DNA of 64,000 nucleotides, taken from positions 1-64,000 of the forward strand of contig CANMEI010000003.1 in assembly GCA_947496695.1 (NCBI GenBank), written 5' to 3'. Every line of letters begins with the position of its first letter. Position 1 is the stretch's first letter. This DNA is from an uncultured Cellulophaga sp. GTDB lineage: Bacteria; Bacteroidota; Bacteroidia; Flavobacteriales; Flavobacteriaceae. Shown here one piece after another: positions 1-10,200 of the stretch. The notes beneath the pieces were generated by a model. The model had not been told where the DNA came from. It worked only from the letters and a program-made list of their open reading frames with translations, and did not search any database. A program made the translations under genes and the position numbers.

Positions 1-77
1 AATGTGATAATAATACCAAATGTTCTTCTGATAAACATCAACAAAATAGAAGATCTGAATTTATTGTGGTGGAATAG
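1..77 (+). CDS. OmpA-family protein, C-terminal end only
   Basis: This is the last 24 codons of a gene that begins before the window, read in the frame starting at base 3 and stopping at TAG 75-77. The residues end in QQNRRSEFIVVE. This matches the last helix and strand of the OmpA/MotB peptidoglycan-binding domain in flavobacterial OmpA-like proteins, where an asparagine-arginine-arginine motif comes just before the end. Two cysteines precede it, as in many Bacteroidota members. Such proteins tether the outer membrane to peptidoglycan. A terminator follows 24 bases after the stop. The rest of the protein cannot be judged. Confidence 0.72.
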   Translation, partial: CDNNTKCSSDKHQQNRRSEFIVVE

Positions 78-100
78 GTTGTAAAGCCACATGTGTTGAT

Positions 101-136
101 AGAGGATTTTCTTAATTGAAAGTCCTCTTTTTTTTT
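101..136 (+). terminator. Intrinsic terminator after the OmpA-family gene
   Basis: A 10-bp stem (AGAGGATTTT with AAAGTCCTCT, one G-U pair) is followed by an unbroken run of T. It separates the upstream OmpA-family gene from ctaA. Confidence 0.8.
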
Positions 137-192
137 ATGCATTAATACAAAATCAAAAAACAATCTTTCTTCTTTTATAACTGAAAGTATAG

Positions 193-200
193 TAATTTTG
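193..200 (+). promoter_or_regulatory. Bacteroidota-type -7 box for ctaA
   Basis: TAATTTTG fits the Bacteroidota sigma-A -7 consensus TAnnTTTG and lies 17 bases before the ctaA start codon, so the 5' leader would be very short. The -33 element is poor. Confidence 0.5.
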
Positions 201-217
201 CATTATAAATTATTAGC

Positions 218-1255
218 ATGCAAAAGTACTTCAGAAAAACAGCTAAAATAGGATTAATATTGGTTTACTTAGTCATTATTGCAGGTGCTGTAGTTCGTAT
301 GACAGGCAGTGGAATGGGTTGCCCTGATTGGCCTAAATGTTTTGGCTATTACATACCTCCAACTGATGCCGAAACATTACAGTGGCAAAAAAATAGAGAT
401 TTTGAACAAGGGCAAGTTATAATTTACAATGAAACTTTAAAAGTAGCAAACGGTTATTTTACCACAACAGACACTTATAATAGTGATAATTGGGATGAAT
501 ACACAAAGCATGACTATGCCATATTTAATGTTTCGCATACTTGGGTTGAATATATAAATCGTCTTTGCGGAGCACTTGCTGGATTAGCAACTTTGATATT
601 GGCTGTGTTTTCATTCAGTTATTGGAAAAAACAAAAACTTATTACTATTCTATCTTGGTTAGTGGTTTTTGGAATGGGTTTTCAAGCTTGGTTAGGAGCT
701 ACTGTAGTATATTCAGTATTAGAACCTGTAAAAATTACAGTACATATGGTAATGGCCTTAGTCATTGTTGCCATTTTACTCTTTATTATTTACAAAACAT
801 CTATAGATAATAAAATTAAAAATATTGCTAGTAAAAAAATTCAATTATTATTTATTGTTTCATTAATTGCTACTTTACTACAAGTTGTTTTAGGTACACA
901 AGTGCGTCAATATATAGATCACCAATCAGATATATATGGTGAATTCGCAAAAGAGCAATGGTTAAATAACCCAACAATACAATTTTATATTCATAGAAGT
1001 TTTTCTATATTAGTCACACTATTAAACTTATACTTAGCATTTTACATCTATAAATTTAAATTAGGTTTCCGTAAAATTAAATGGGTTTTAATTTTATTAG
1101 CTATTGAAATATTATCGGGAATAACAATGTATTATCTTGATTTTCCTTTTGGTAGCCAAGCTTTACATTTAGTTATAGCCTCTCTCCTATTTGGTGTACA
1201 ATTCTATTTAATATTAGAGACAATAAAAGCCAATCAAAGTCTTAAAACTTTGTAA
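218..1255 (+). CDS. ctaA: Heme A synthase (COX15/CtaA family)
   Basis: This integral membrane protein converts heme O to heme A for the aa3-type terminal oxidase. The 345-residue product has about eight hydrophobic segments. The first carries the family motif GAVVRMTGSGMGCPDWPKC (about residues 23-41). Histidines near residues 107 (NVSHTWVEYINR), 176 (VHMVMA), 259 (YIHRSF) and 317 (ALHLVIAS) are in the positions expected of the heme-ligand pairs. A hydrophilic insert of about 50 residues after the first segment is usual in Bacteroidota members. The gene starts at ATG after a -7 box and is followed closely by an unrelated gene whose own -7 box overlaps the ctaA stop. No cytochrome oxidase genes are in the window. 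Confidence 0.93.
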   Translation: MQKYFRKTAKIGLILVYLVIIAGAVVRMTGSGMGCPDWPKCFGYYIPPTDAETLQWQKNRDFEQGQVIIYNETLKVANGYFTTTDTYNSDNWDEYTKHDYAIFNVSHTWVEYINRLCGALAGLATLILAVFSFSYWKKQKLITILSWLVVFGMGFQAWLGATVVYSVLEPVKITVHMVMALVIVAILLFIIYKTSIDNKIKNIASKKIQLLFIVSLIATLLQVVLGTQVRQYIDHQSDIYGEFAKEQWLNNPTIQFYIHRSFSILVTLLNLYLAFYIYKFKLGFRKIKWVLILLAIEILSGITMYYLDFPFGSQALHLVIASLLFGVQFYLILETIKANQSLKTL

Positions 1256-1260
1256 CTTTG
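1253..1260 (+). promoter_or_regulatory. -7 box overlapping the ctaA stop codon
   Basis: TAACTTTG matches TAnnTTTG. Its first three bases are the TAA stop of ctaA. It lies 22 bases before the start of the pRiA4b-like gene, which suggests that gene has its own transcript. Confidence 0.5.
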
Positions 1261-1282
1261 TCCCCCTTTAAAAATTAAAAAT

Positions 1283-1792
1283 ATGATTTATAAAATCAGA
1301 ATTATATTAGATGCAGAAGATGATGTCTTTAGAGATATTGAAATTGAAGCAAGTACATCTTTAGAAGATTTTCATAACGCTATTACCCAAGCTTTTGGTT
1401 TTTTAGGTAATGAAATGGCTTCATTTTACACTTGTGATGAAGAATGGAACCAAGATGAAGAAATTGCATTACATGATATAAGTGAGAATGGATCTGATGT
1501 TCGTTTAATGAACGAAACATTTTTAGAAGATATTATTACAGAAAACACTCCTAAGCTTATTTATGTTTATGATTTTTTAAGTATGTGGACATTTTTTGTA
1601 GAACTAGCTGATATTGCTGAAGCTGAAGATGGAAGAGCCTACCCTAACATACTATTTAGCTTTGGTGAAATACCCGACTCTCCTCCTGAAAAGAAGTTTG
1701 AAGCAGACCCTTCTTTTACCTTTAATGAAGATGATGATCTAGATTCTTTTGACAGTTATGAAGATTTAGATTTTGATGAAAACTGGAATTAA
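1283..1792 (+). CDS. pRiA4b ORF-3-like domain protein
   Basis: The 169-residue product matches the plasmid pRiA4b ORF-3-like family, often labelled IS1096 passenger TnpR-like in flavobacterial genomes. The recognisable features are an N-terminal strand pattern (MIYKIRIILDAEDDVFRDIEI), the segment LEDFHNAITQAFGF, and a middle section with IYVYDFLSMWTFFVELADI. The C-terminus is very acidic (DDDLDSFDSYEDLDFDENWN). The molecular function is unknown. Despite the family name there is no transposase or inverted repeat nearby, so this is not a mobile element. It sits 32 bases before the NA37 gene and may be co-transcribed with it. Confidence 0.78.
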   Translation: MIYKIRIILDAEDDVFRDIEIEASTSLEDFHNAITQAFGFLGNEMASFYTCDEEWNQDEEIALHDISENGSDVRLMNETFLEDIITENTPKLIYVYDFLSMWTFFVELADIAEAEDGRAYPNILFSFGEIPDSPPEKKFEADPSFTFNEDDDLDSFDSYEDLDFDENWN

Positions 1793-1824
1793 AAAAATTT
1801 AACACACTAACTACCCTATAATTA

Positions 1825-2883
1825 ATGATTAATTTATATTCTACCCAAATCGAAACTATTTCACTACACCGTGTAGGAAATAAAAATAAAGGCGAAGCTA
1901 TTTTTTTATCAAAAGCATCACATGCTTTAAACGATGAAACAACAGGACTTTTAAAAGAATATTTTTTTAAACCATTTAGAGAAAAAGAAGAAAATTATTT
2001 CCATTTTGCAAATGAGGTAGATGTTGAGTTTAATGAAATGTATCAAATTGCTTCAGATATTTTTTCAGATGAAGACAGCTTACATGCAAATTCGAAAAAA
2101 ATAGCATCTTATTTATATGAACAATCAAACCACCCACATATTAAAAGTGGTGAAGTTTATATTGCCTACTTATCAGGTGTTTTATTAGATAATGTAAAGG
2201 TAAATGCTATTGGTATTTTTAAAAGCGAATTAAAACATGACTTTATCCAATTTGAAGAAAAAGAAGACAACTTAGATATTATTGTTCAACAAGGTATAAA
2301 CATTAATAAACTAGATAAAGGTTGTTTAATTTTTGATTCAGAAAAAAAAGAAGGTTACAAAATCTTATCTGTAGATAGTAACAGGTACGATACAAAATAC
2401 TGGTTAGAAGATTTTTTAGGAGTTGAAGCTTTATCTGATGATAATTTTAAAACTAAAAACTATTTAAAATTCTGTCAAAACTTTGCTAAAGATGTTGTTT
2501 TACCTGCCGAAGATAAACAACAAGAAGTTCTGTTTATGAATAGAGCCGTAAATCACTTTGCAAAAAATGACTCATTTGAAGAAACTAATTTTTTAAATGA
2601 AGTGATGGAAAACCCTGAATTGATTCCAGAGTTTAAAAACTATAAAGTAGAAAAAGGCCCTAAATTTAGTGTGGAAGACGTTTCCTCTTTTGACATTGCA
2701 AACAAAGCTGTATCAGATGCTCGAAAAAAAATAAAAAATGTAATTAATTTAGATACAAATATTCAAATTAAGCTTGATTTCATTAATCCAGAATCTGCAG
2801 AAAAATTTGTAGAAAAAGGTTGGGACGAGGAAAAGCAAATGTATTACTACCTTGTTTACTTTAATAAAGAACAAAAAAGTTAA
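1825..2883 (+). CDS. Nucleoid-associated protein, NA37/YejK family
   Basis: The 352-residue cytoplasmic protein matches the NA37 (YejK-like) nucleoid-associated family. Supporting segments are the N-terminal IETISLHRVGNKNKGE, the central HPHIKSGEVYIAYL, and KGCLIFDSEKKEGYKIL followed by YWLEDFLGVE. E. coli YejK associates with nucleoids and topoisomerase IV. The role in Bacteroidota is untested and these copies differ considerably from YejK. It starts at ATG 32 bases after the previous gene and ends 12 bases from a convergent gene, with no obvious hairpin in the gap. Confidence 0.82.
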   Translation: MINLYSTQIETISLHRVGNKNKGEAIFLSKASHALNDETTGLLKEYFFKPFREKEENYFHFANEVDVEFNEMYQIASDIFSDEDSLHANSKKIASYLYEQSNHPHIKSGEVYIAYLSGVLLDNVKVNAIGIFKSELKHDFIQFEEKEDNLDIIVQQGININKLDKGCLIFDSEKKEGYKILSVDSNRYDTKYWLEDFLGVEALSDDNFKTKNYLKFCQNFAKDVVLPAEDKQQEVLFMNRAVNHFAKNDSFEETNFLNEVMENPELIPEFKNYKVEKGPKFSVEDVSSFDIANKAVSDARKKIKNVINLDTNIQIKLDFINPESAEKFVEKGWDEEKQMYYYLVYFNKEQKS

Positions 2884-2895
2884 ATTATTGGTTTA

Positions 2896-3984
2896 TTAAG
2901 ATTTTATATCAATCTTATTCTCCATAATTTGTTTCATACTTACATCTTCATAATTACGTTTTACAAAATCTAGGGCGAGGTTTAATACTTCGCCCATTTT
3001 TTTACATTCTTTAAAATTCAAATCTAGTGTTAACTCATGTATTTGAGTTTTTAATAATTCTATATTTTCAGGTGTTGATATATCATCAACAATACAAGCT
3101 CGTAACAATCTTTTAATTCTGTTTCCTGAACTTTTTATACGCTTTGCTACTATAGAACGCTCTTCTAATTTATATTGATCTACAGATTTTGATTGTAATT
3201 TTTCGCGCACCAGCTCTACCATTTGGTAATTTTCTTTAAAAAACTGTGGTCTGTATACTTTTAATTTACCCTCAAAACATTGCTGATCAAAATCAATAGC
3301 TCTAATTTTATATACCACATGATCAAAATCATGAGTTGGTACAATCACATAGTTATAGGAACGCATATCCCCTAATAAACGAATCATACAACGTTCATTA
3401 AATTTTACAAACTCTTTCGCTAATTGTGCTTTTTCAATTTCTGTACATTTAGGAAGAAAATCTTTTATAAAAGAATCACCCGGAATACCAGCAATATGCT
3501 CCTCAATAAGCGTGTCTTTATATACCAAATAATTTAGATTATAAGGTGATAACATATGTTCTAACTCTAGTCCATAAATTCGTGAAGCATCAGTCCTTTT
3601 TACATAAAAATAGGTGAAATTATCATTTAAAATATTTCTAACTTTTATACGAAAAGGTTTAGAATTTCCAAAAGTGCAATAATCAACAGCATCAACATTT
3701 AAGTATTGAAAAATTTGATCTCCACCATCAGAAAGCAAAATAGAATAGACTTTTTTTAAACTTAAATCAATCTCTTTTCTTTCATATTCTGAATAATAAA
3801 CACGTACCCATAAACTATCTTCATCATTAGAATCATACACAACTATAGAACCCGAAAAACGCAATAAATCTTCATAAAAAATAGGAATCTCAATATTTCG
3901 ATTATAACGTTTTAAGAAACTATTTAACCTTTCACTTACAGGGTAAGCAGGTTTTTTTTTAGACATGAGTTTTTCTTCTGACAT
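2896..3984 (-). CDS. Unknown cytoplasmic protein, possibly kinase-like
   Basis: I cannot name this 362-residue protein. It has no signal peptide or membrane segment. Its middle has an arrangement like a protein-kinase or HipA fold: a lysine in a strand (FYVKR, K129), acidic residues downstream (E140, E142), a hinge-like IEEHIAGIPGD (160-170), then GDMRSYN (D206 to N211), then AIDFDQQ (D231-F-D233). The D-x4-N and DFD spacing recalls the catalytic and metal-binding loops. This is inference from motif order only. The C-terminal third is helical and charged. A second Met at residue 7 is an alternative start. The gene stands alone between convergent and divergent neighbours. Confidence 0.5.
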   Translation of the reverse strand: MSEEKLMSKKKPAYPVSERLNSFLKRYNRNIEIPIFYEDLLRFSGSIVVYDSNDEDSLWVRVYYSEYERKEIDLSLKKVYSILLSDGGDQIFQYLNVDAVDYCTFGNSKPFRIKVRNILNDNFTYFYVKRTDASRIYGLELEHMLSPYNLNYLVYKDTLIEEHIAGIPGDSFIKDFLPKCTEIEKAQLAKEFVKFNERCMIRLLGDMRSYNYVIVPTHDFDHVVYKIRAIDFDQQCFEGKLKVYRPQFFKENYQMVELVREKLQSKSVDQYKLEERSIVAKRIKSSGNRIKRLLRACIVDDISTPENIELLKTQIHELTLDLNFKECKKMGEVLNLALDFVKRNYEDVSMKQIMENKIDIKS

Positions 3985-4216
3985 AAGTTCTAAAGTAAGT
4001 TTAATCTCCGGTTTTCACAAGTTATTATTAAAATAAAACAGGAGCAATTATTTTGTGTTTTAATATAATATTAACATACGTAAGAATATTCTTGGATTGT
4101 TTTTGATGCAACAAGAAAAACACCATACGCTACATAACCTACTCACTTCACAACAAAGAATTGGTTAAAGCTTCATTTAGCTTTTATTTTATATTCTGAA
4201 TATTTACTACACCAAA

Positions 4217-7200
4217 ATGAAAACACGTTTACTAATACTTATTTTATTTATTTCTGCAAATTTAGTTGGTTATGCACAGTTAAGTGATTTACATTACTTG
4301 CCGCCGCTAAGACAGGCAAGTACAGTCAATTCAATAACAGATCAAGCTATATACTTATCTACACCTGAAACTACATCTTTTACTGTTAATGCTTATCAAG
4401 GTACAAATCCAGTACCCGTTAACACGTTTACCATAGATGCCAATAATCCTGCAACCTGGACATTAGCCGATAGTAATAACAATATAAGCTTGGTACAAGA
4501 TACCAATACCGGGATAGTTTTGACAAGCAGTGGCTTACGTTTTGAGTCGGCAGGTAATAAATTTTATGTAAACTATAGAGGCGCATCCGGGTCTCAAGCT
4601 GTCTCTTTGACTGCTAAAGGCAGGCAGGCTATGGGAAAAAAATTTAAATGGGGAGGTGTACCTAATTTAGGAAATCACTCATCACTTTCCAATACACTTG
4701 GGATAATGGCCACAGAAGACAATACTATTGTTACCCTTTCTGGTTATGATAAGGACTGCGTATTTAGATTAGGATCAAATGTCTCTGGAATAACAGCAGA
4801 TACTTATACCATTACTTTAAATGCAAATGAATCATTTGTGTTTGAAGCTTATGTAGGTACATCAGGGACTACAGCACAGAGAGAAGGTTGGATAGGTGCC
4901 TCTATAGATTCTGACAAAGACATTGTTATTAGTAACGGTGGTATTAACGTGAGTGTTGTTAGTGGTTACGTTGGCCGTGATGCAGGAATTGATCAACCAG
5001 TTCCTGAAGAAAATTTAGGTAAAGAATATGTTTTTATTAGAGGCAAAGGAACTACCAACACAGAATTTCCTCTTATAATTGGAACTCAGGACAATACTAA
5101 CATTTACATTAATGGAGCAACAACTCCTGAAACTACTATAGATGAAGGAGAGTTTTATAAAGTACCTAGTAGTTATTATTCTAGTTCAACAGCGGGTGCC
5201 AATATGTTAATAACTACATCTAAAGATGTTTACGCATACCAATCACTGGCTGGTAATACAGCGGAGAACACTAATGGCTTAAACTTTATTGCCCCAGTAA
5301 ATTGTCTGCTACCTGATAATCTTGATAATATACCCAATATTACAAGTATGGCAGGAACGACCATTTCAGGTGGATTAACAATTGTAGCTTCAGTTAGTAC
5401 CCTAGATGCTAATATTAAAGTATTTCAAAACGGTGTAGAGTATACATCAATGCCTGCTTCAAATCCCGTTGCAGGTTCTAGCGATTGGAAAACTTTTTAC
5501 ATACCTAATCTTTCAGGAAATATAAGTGTTACTTCTACGGGACCAATGGCCGTAGGCTTCTTTGGTTACAACGGTGTTATAGGAGTAGCTGGTTACTTTT
5601 CTGGTTTTGATACGGTACCTGAAGTAGTATTAGATATTAATGGAGGAACTGCAGGCGATTGCTTTTCTGGCTCTACTATATTTGAAGCTTCAGATGATAA
5701 TTTTGATGCATATCAATGGTATTTTGATGGAGCTATAATTGAAGGAGCAAACTCATTTGAATATGCAGCAACGGTAGCAGGTGACTATTTTCTTAGAGGT
5801 ACTAAGGGGCCTTGTACTTACGATTCTCAAACTCTTACAATTTTCTATTGTGACACAGATATTGTAGTAAACAAAACTGTTGACACTTCTGAAATTACTG
5901 AGGGTGAAACTGCTATATTTACTATTGAAGTTGAAAGCCTTGGTTTTGAAGACATTACCAATCTACAAGTTACCGATAATATTCCAGCAGGATTAACATT
6001 AGTTAGCGGATCAACCACTACTGGAAGTTGGAATGGTTCTGTCTGGAATATTGGAACACTAGCTCCTGGAGAAAAAGTAACTTTAGAGTTAGAAGTTCAA
6101 GGAGATGAAATTGATATTGAACCATTAATTAATATTACAAACACAGTTACGCACACTCAAGATCAAGTTGATGAAAATATAACAGAAGATATTCTTTCTG
6201 CCTCAATAATTGTTCATAATGATTTTGATAATGATGGTGTTGTTGATATTGTAGATGTAGATGATGACAATGATGGTATTTATGATAGTGATGAATGTGA
6301 TGGAGCTTTTTGTTTTGAATCTATTACTAATGAAAGTTTTGAAGACCCTGATGTTTCTAGTTTCGCTATTCTTGATGAAAGTAATGTTCCAGGTTGGTCT
6401 ACAACAGCAACAGATTCTAAAATAGAAATATGGGAATCTGGCTTTCGAGGTGTAAATTCATACAATGGTAACCAACATGCAGAGCTAAATGCAAACCTTT
6501 ATGGTGCATTGTATCAAGACTTGTGTTTAACACCAGGTACTGTAATGAACTGGTCTGTTAGACATAGAGGAAGAGACGGCGAAGATGAAATGCAATTGAG
6601 AATTGGGGCTGATATTGCCAGTGCAACAGTACAACAAACCATGACTACAGGTAATACTGCTTGGGTTTTATATTCAGGAACTTATACCGTACCAGCTGGT
6701 CAAAGCAATACTGTTTTTATGTTTGAGGCTGTATCTACTGCTTCAGGAAGTACTGGAAGTGGTAACTTTATTGATGATATAAATATAACAATTGCTGTTG
6801 CCGAAACTTGTGTTGATTCTGATGGCGATGGTTACCCAAATAACTTAGATTTGGATAGTGATAATGATGGTTGTACTGATGCTGATGAATTTTACAAAGA
6901 CAATAATGCTGATGGTGATGATGGTGGCGAGTATGGATCTGGTACTCCTGTTGTAGACCCAGATACTGGTGCTGTATTAAGTGCTTCTTATACTTTTGTT
7001 CAAGCTCCAGAAATAATAATAGAAAACACCTCTGAAGATCAAAGTGGTGTTGATATTAATGGTACTGAAATTAGTCTTGGAGAAACTTTTGACTATGTGC
7101 TACGTTTTCAAAACACAGGAGATGATGATGCTACTGGTTATAGTATTAGAGACATTTTACCTACTAATGCAACCTTAGATAATGTTGATGTATCAGGTGC

Positions 7201-10200
7201 AACAGGTGTAACATATAGTCATGATGCGGTTACAAACATCATCACTTTTGATATACCAGATAGTTTGGTAGAAGTTAGTGATCCTGAATATACGATTAGA
7301 ATCACAGTAACCTTATCTTCTGAATGCTCTTTATTTGTTAATGCATGCTCAGAAGTAATAGAAAATTTAGCCTATTCAACGTATCAAGGTGTTACAAATA
7401 CAAGTACATTTAGTGATGAACCAGGGTCCACAATGACCCCAACATGTAGTACAGAAACAGCTGTTGCTACTAACAGTATTTTGAATGACTTAGAAAATTG
7501 TAATACTGCAAGAACAGTTCAGTTATGTGGCGATAATGTCACCTTAAGTGCCGGAACAGGTTTTACCACATATATTTGGGCAATAGATGCCAATGGTAAT
7601 GGTCAAATAGATGCTGGTGAAGATGCTATTGATGATGGTGATTCTGATGGTGACCCTAGCACATTATTAATTACTGAAATTGGTGATTATATTGTTGAAA
7701 AATCAGGAGCTACTGATTGTTCTGACTTAGTTGAACTAATTACAGTAGAACTTTTTGGTACTACGCAAACAAATCCTGTATTAGAATACTTTAATGAAGT
7801 AAATGCAGATACTAACCCTGATAATGATTTACAAGGTGAAATTCTTTTCTGCTCAATTGACGGTAGCGAAATTCCTCAAATATTTTTATGTGGTGAGAAT
7901 GATGAAGCTTTAATACAGTTAGGTATTACAGATGCTGACAGTATCGTGTGGCAACAATTAGATGAAACAAGCTGTACTGATATTGGTGATGATTGTGCAA
8001 ATACAAACACTTCTTGTGTTTGGAATGACCTTGCTACACAAAATAATTACACGCTTACTGATAGCGGTAAATATAGAGTTGTAATAAACTATGTAAATGG
8101 TTGTTTTAGCCGTTTTTACTTTAATGTATTTAAAAATACACTTGACATAGAATACGTTTCTTCAGATATTTTATGTGAAACAGATGGTAATATTAGGGTA
8201 ACAAACCCGAGTGCTAACTATGGTTACCAATTATTTGATACAAATTCTGATACCGTTATTATTCCTTTTTCAAGTGATAACGGACCTAATTTTGATATTA
8301 CAACAAGTGGTACTTACAAAATACAGATCACTACACTTGATACAAATGGAGACCCTATAGAAAATGCTTGTATTTTTGAAACAGAAGAAATTGGTATTCA
8401 AGAATTAGATTACGAAGTAAACTTAGACCATACAACTGCTGACTGTACTGGTTTTGGTACAATTTCAATTCAAGCCCTAAATGTTTTGCCTAACTATAGT
8501 TATGAACTTCGTTTAGATGATGGTACTAATAGTGGTGCTGGAACTTTCTTTCAAGAAATGGTTGCTGTAAATGATAACACATATACTTTTAATAGTGTAC
8601 CTGCTGGTGATTATATTGTAATTACAACTACTGATGATGGTTGTACTGATACACAAACTATTACAGTTGACGAGTATGAAGATTTAGATTTAACAGCTAG
8701 TGTTACCGAAAACATTACTTGTAATGCTGGTTTAATTACACTTACACCAAGTGGTGGAAATACGGCTACAGATTATGAAATGGCAATATGGAGTAAAGAT
8801 GGTGTTGATTTATATGCAAGTATTGATGATATTCCTGACTCTGAAAAACAAGACACAAACGACTTTTTGTTCTTAGATGGAACTTACGCAGGAGAATATG
8901 TATTTGTTCTTATTGATGCTAGTAATTGTAGTACATTATCAAACAGTGTTACAATTAGTGATCTTGGAGAAGTTGTATTTACTGCTTCACATACAGAAAT
9001 TGTATGTGCAGATTCATCTACATCTACATTAACAATTACAGCTAGTGGTGGTACAGCTCCATATAACTATAGTATAGATGGTGGCACAACTTATCAATCT
9101 ACCAATACATTCTCAAATTTAAGTGGTGGTACTTATACTATTTCTGTAGAAGATTCTAGTGGTACTTCTACTTCAAGATGTGTAACATCTGAAGAATATA
9201 CCATTGATGAACCTTTTAGATTAACAGCTTCTGCAGCAATTGTTGAAGATGCTTCTTGTGATCCAATAAACGGAGCTTTAGTTAAAATATTAAATGCTAG
9301 CGGTGGTGGTGGCACTTACGAATATAGTTTTGATGGTGGATCTACTTATGATGTATCAAACGAACAAAATTTAACTGCTGGTATATATATATTATCTGTA
9401 AGAGATAACCTAGGTTGTACTTTTGATATGGTTATTAATGTACCTAGTACAGAAGTAGACCCTGCTTTAGATAGTGACGTAACTTATGATTGTGATGGTA
9501 ACGGTACTATTACAATTACTACTGATAATTCTACTGACTTTACTTATACATATAGTATTGATGGTATTGAAAACACTCCATCTGATTCTAATATATTTAC
9601 TCCTTATGTAGCTGGAACGTATAATGTGACTGTTGGTTACAGTAGTGCACTTAGTGCTGATCAAAGTACATTATTTATAGAATATTTTGGATCCGGATCA
9701 ACCACTGAAATAGCTGAAATTGGTACTGGTTACTGTTATGAACCACAAGATGGTACTGATACTGATTGTAACTTAGGTCCTGCTGGTATTTTAGTAAACG
9801 GTGAATATGCTGTTACAGATGCTGTTACAAACCCTAATACATCATGGAGAACACCAAATGATCATTCTGGTTTAGTAGATGGTAGATTTATGGCTATAGG
9901 TGTTAGTACCTCTGCAGGTAATGGAAATATTTTATGGTCAAGAAATGATTTAGATGTATTAGCCAATCAAGATATTACTATATCTTTTTATGGATACAAC
10001 TTATTAATTGATGGTGCCTCAGGTAACGATCCTGAAGTTCTAGTAGAGTTAGTTGATGCTTCTGGCACTGTAATTAATAGTATTGCAACAACTGCTATTC
10101 CACAAAATACTGATGCTGATGACTGGCACTTAAGAGAAGTAACCATTAACCCAGGTGCAAATACTGTAGTTGGTGTTGTACTACGTACAAATTTAGATAG

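Noticed and set aside
1283..1792. Possible insertion-sequence passenger gene, from the family nickname IS1096 TnpR
   Set aside because: No transposase, terminal inverted repeats or target duplication nearby; the family is widespread as an ordinary chromosomal gene.
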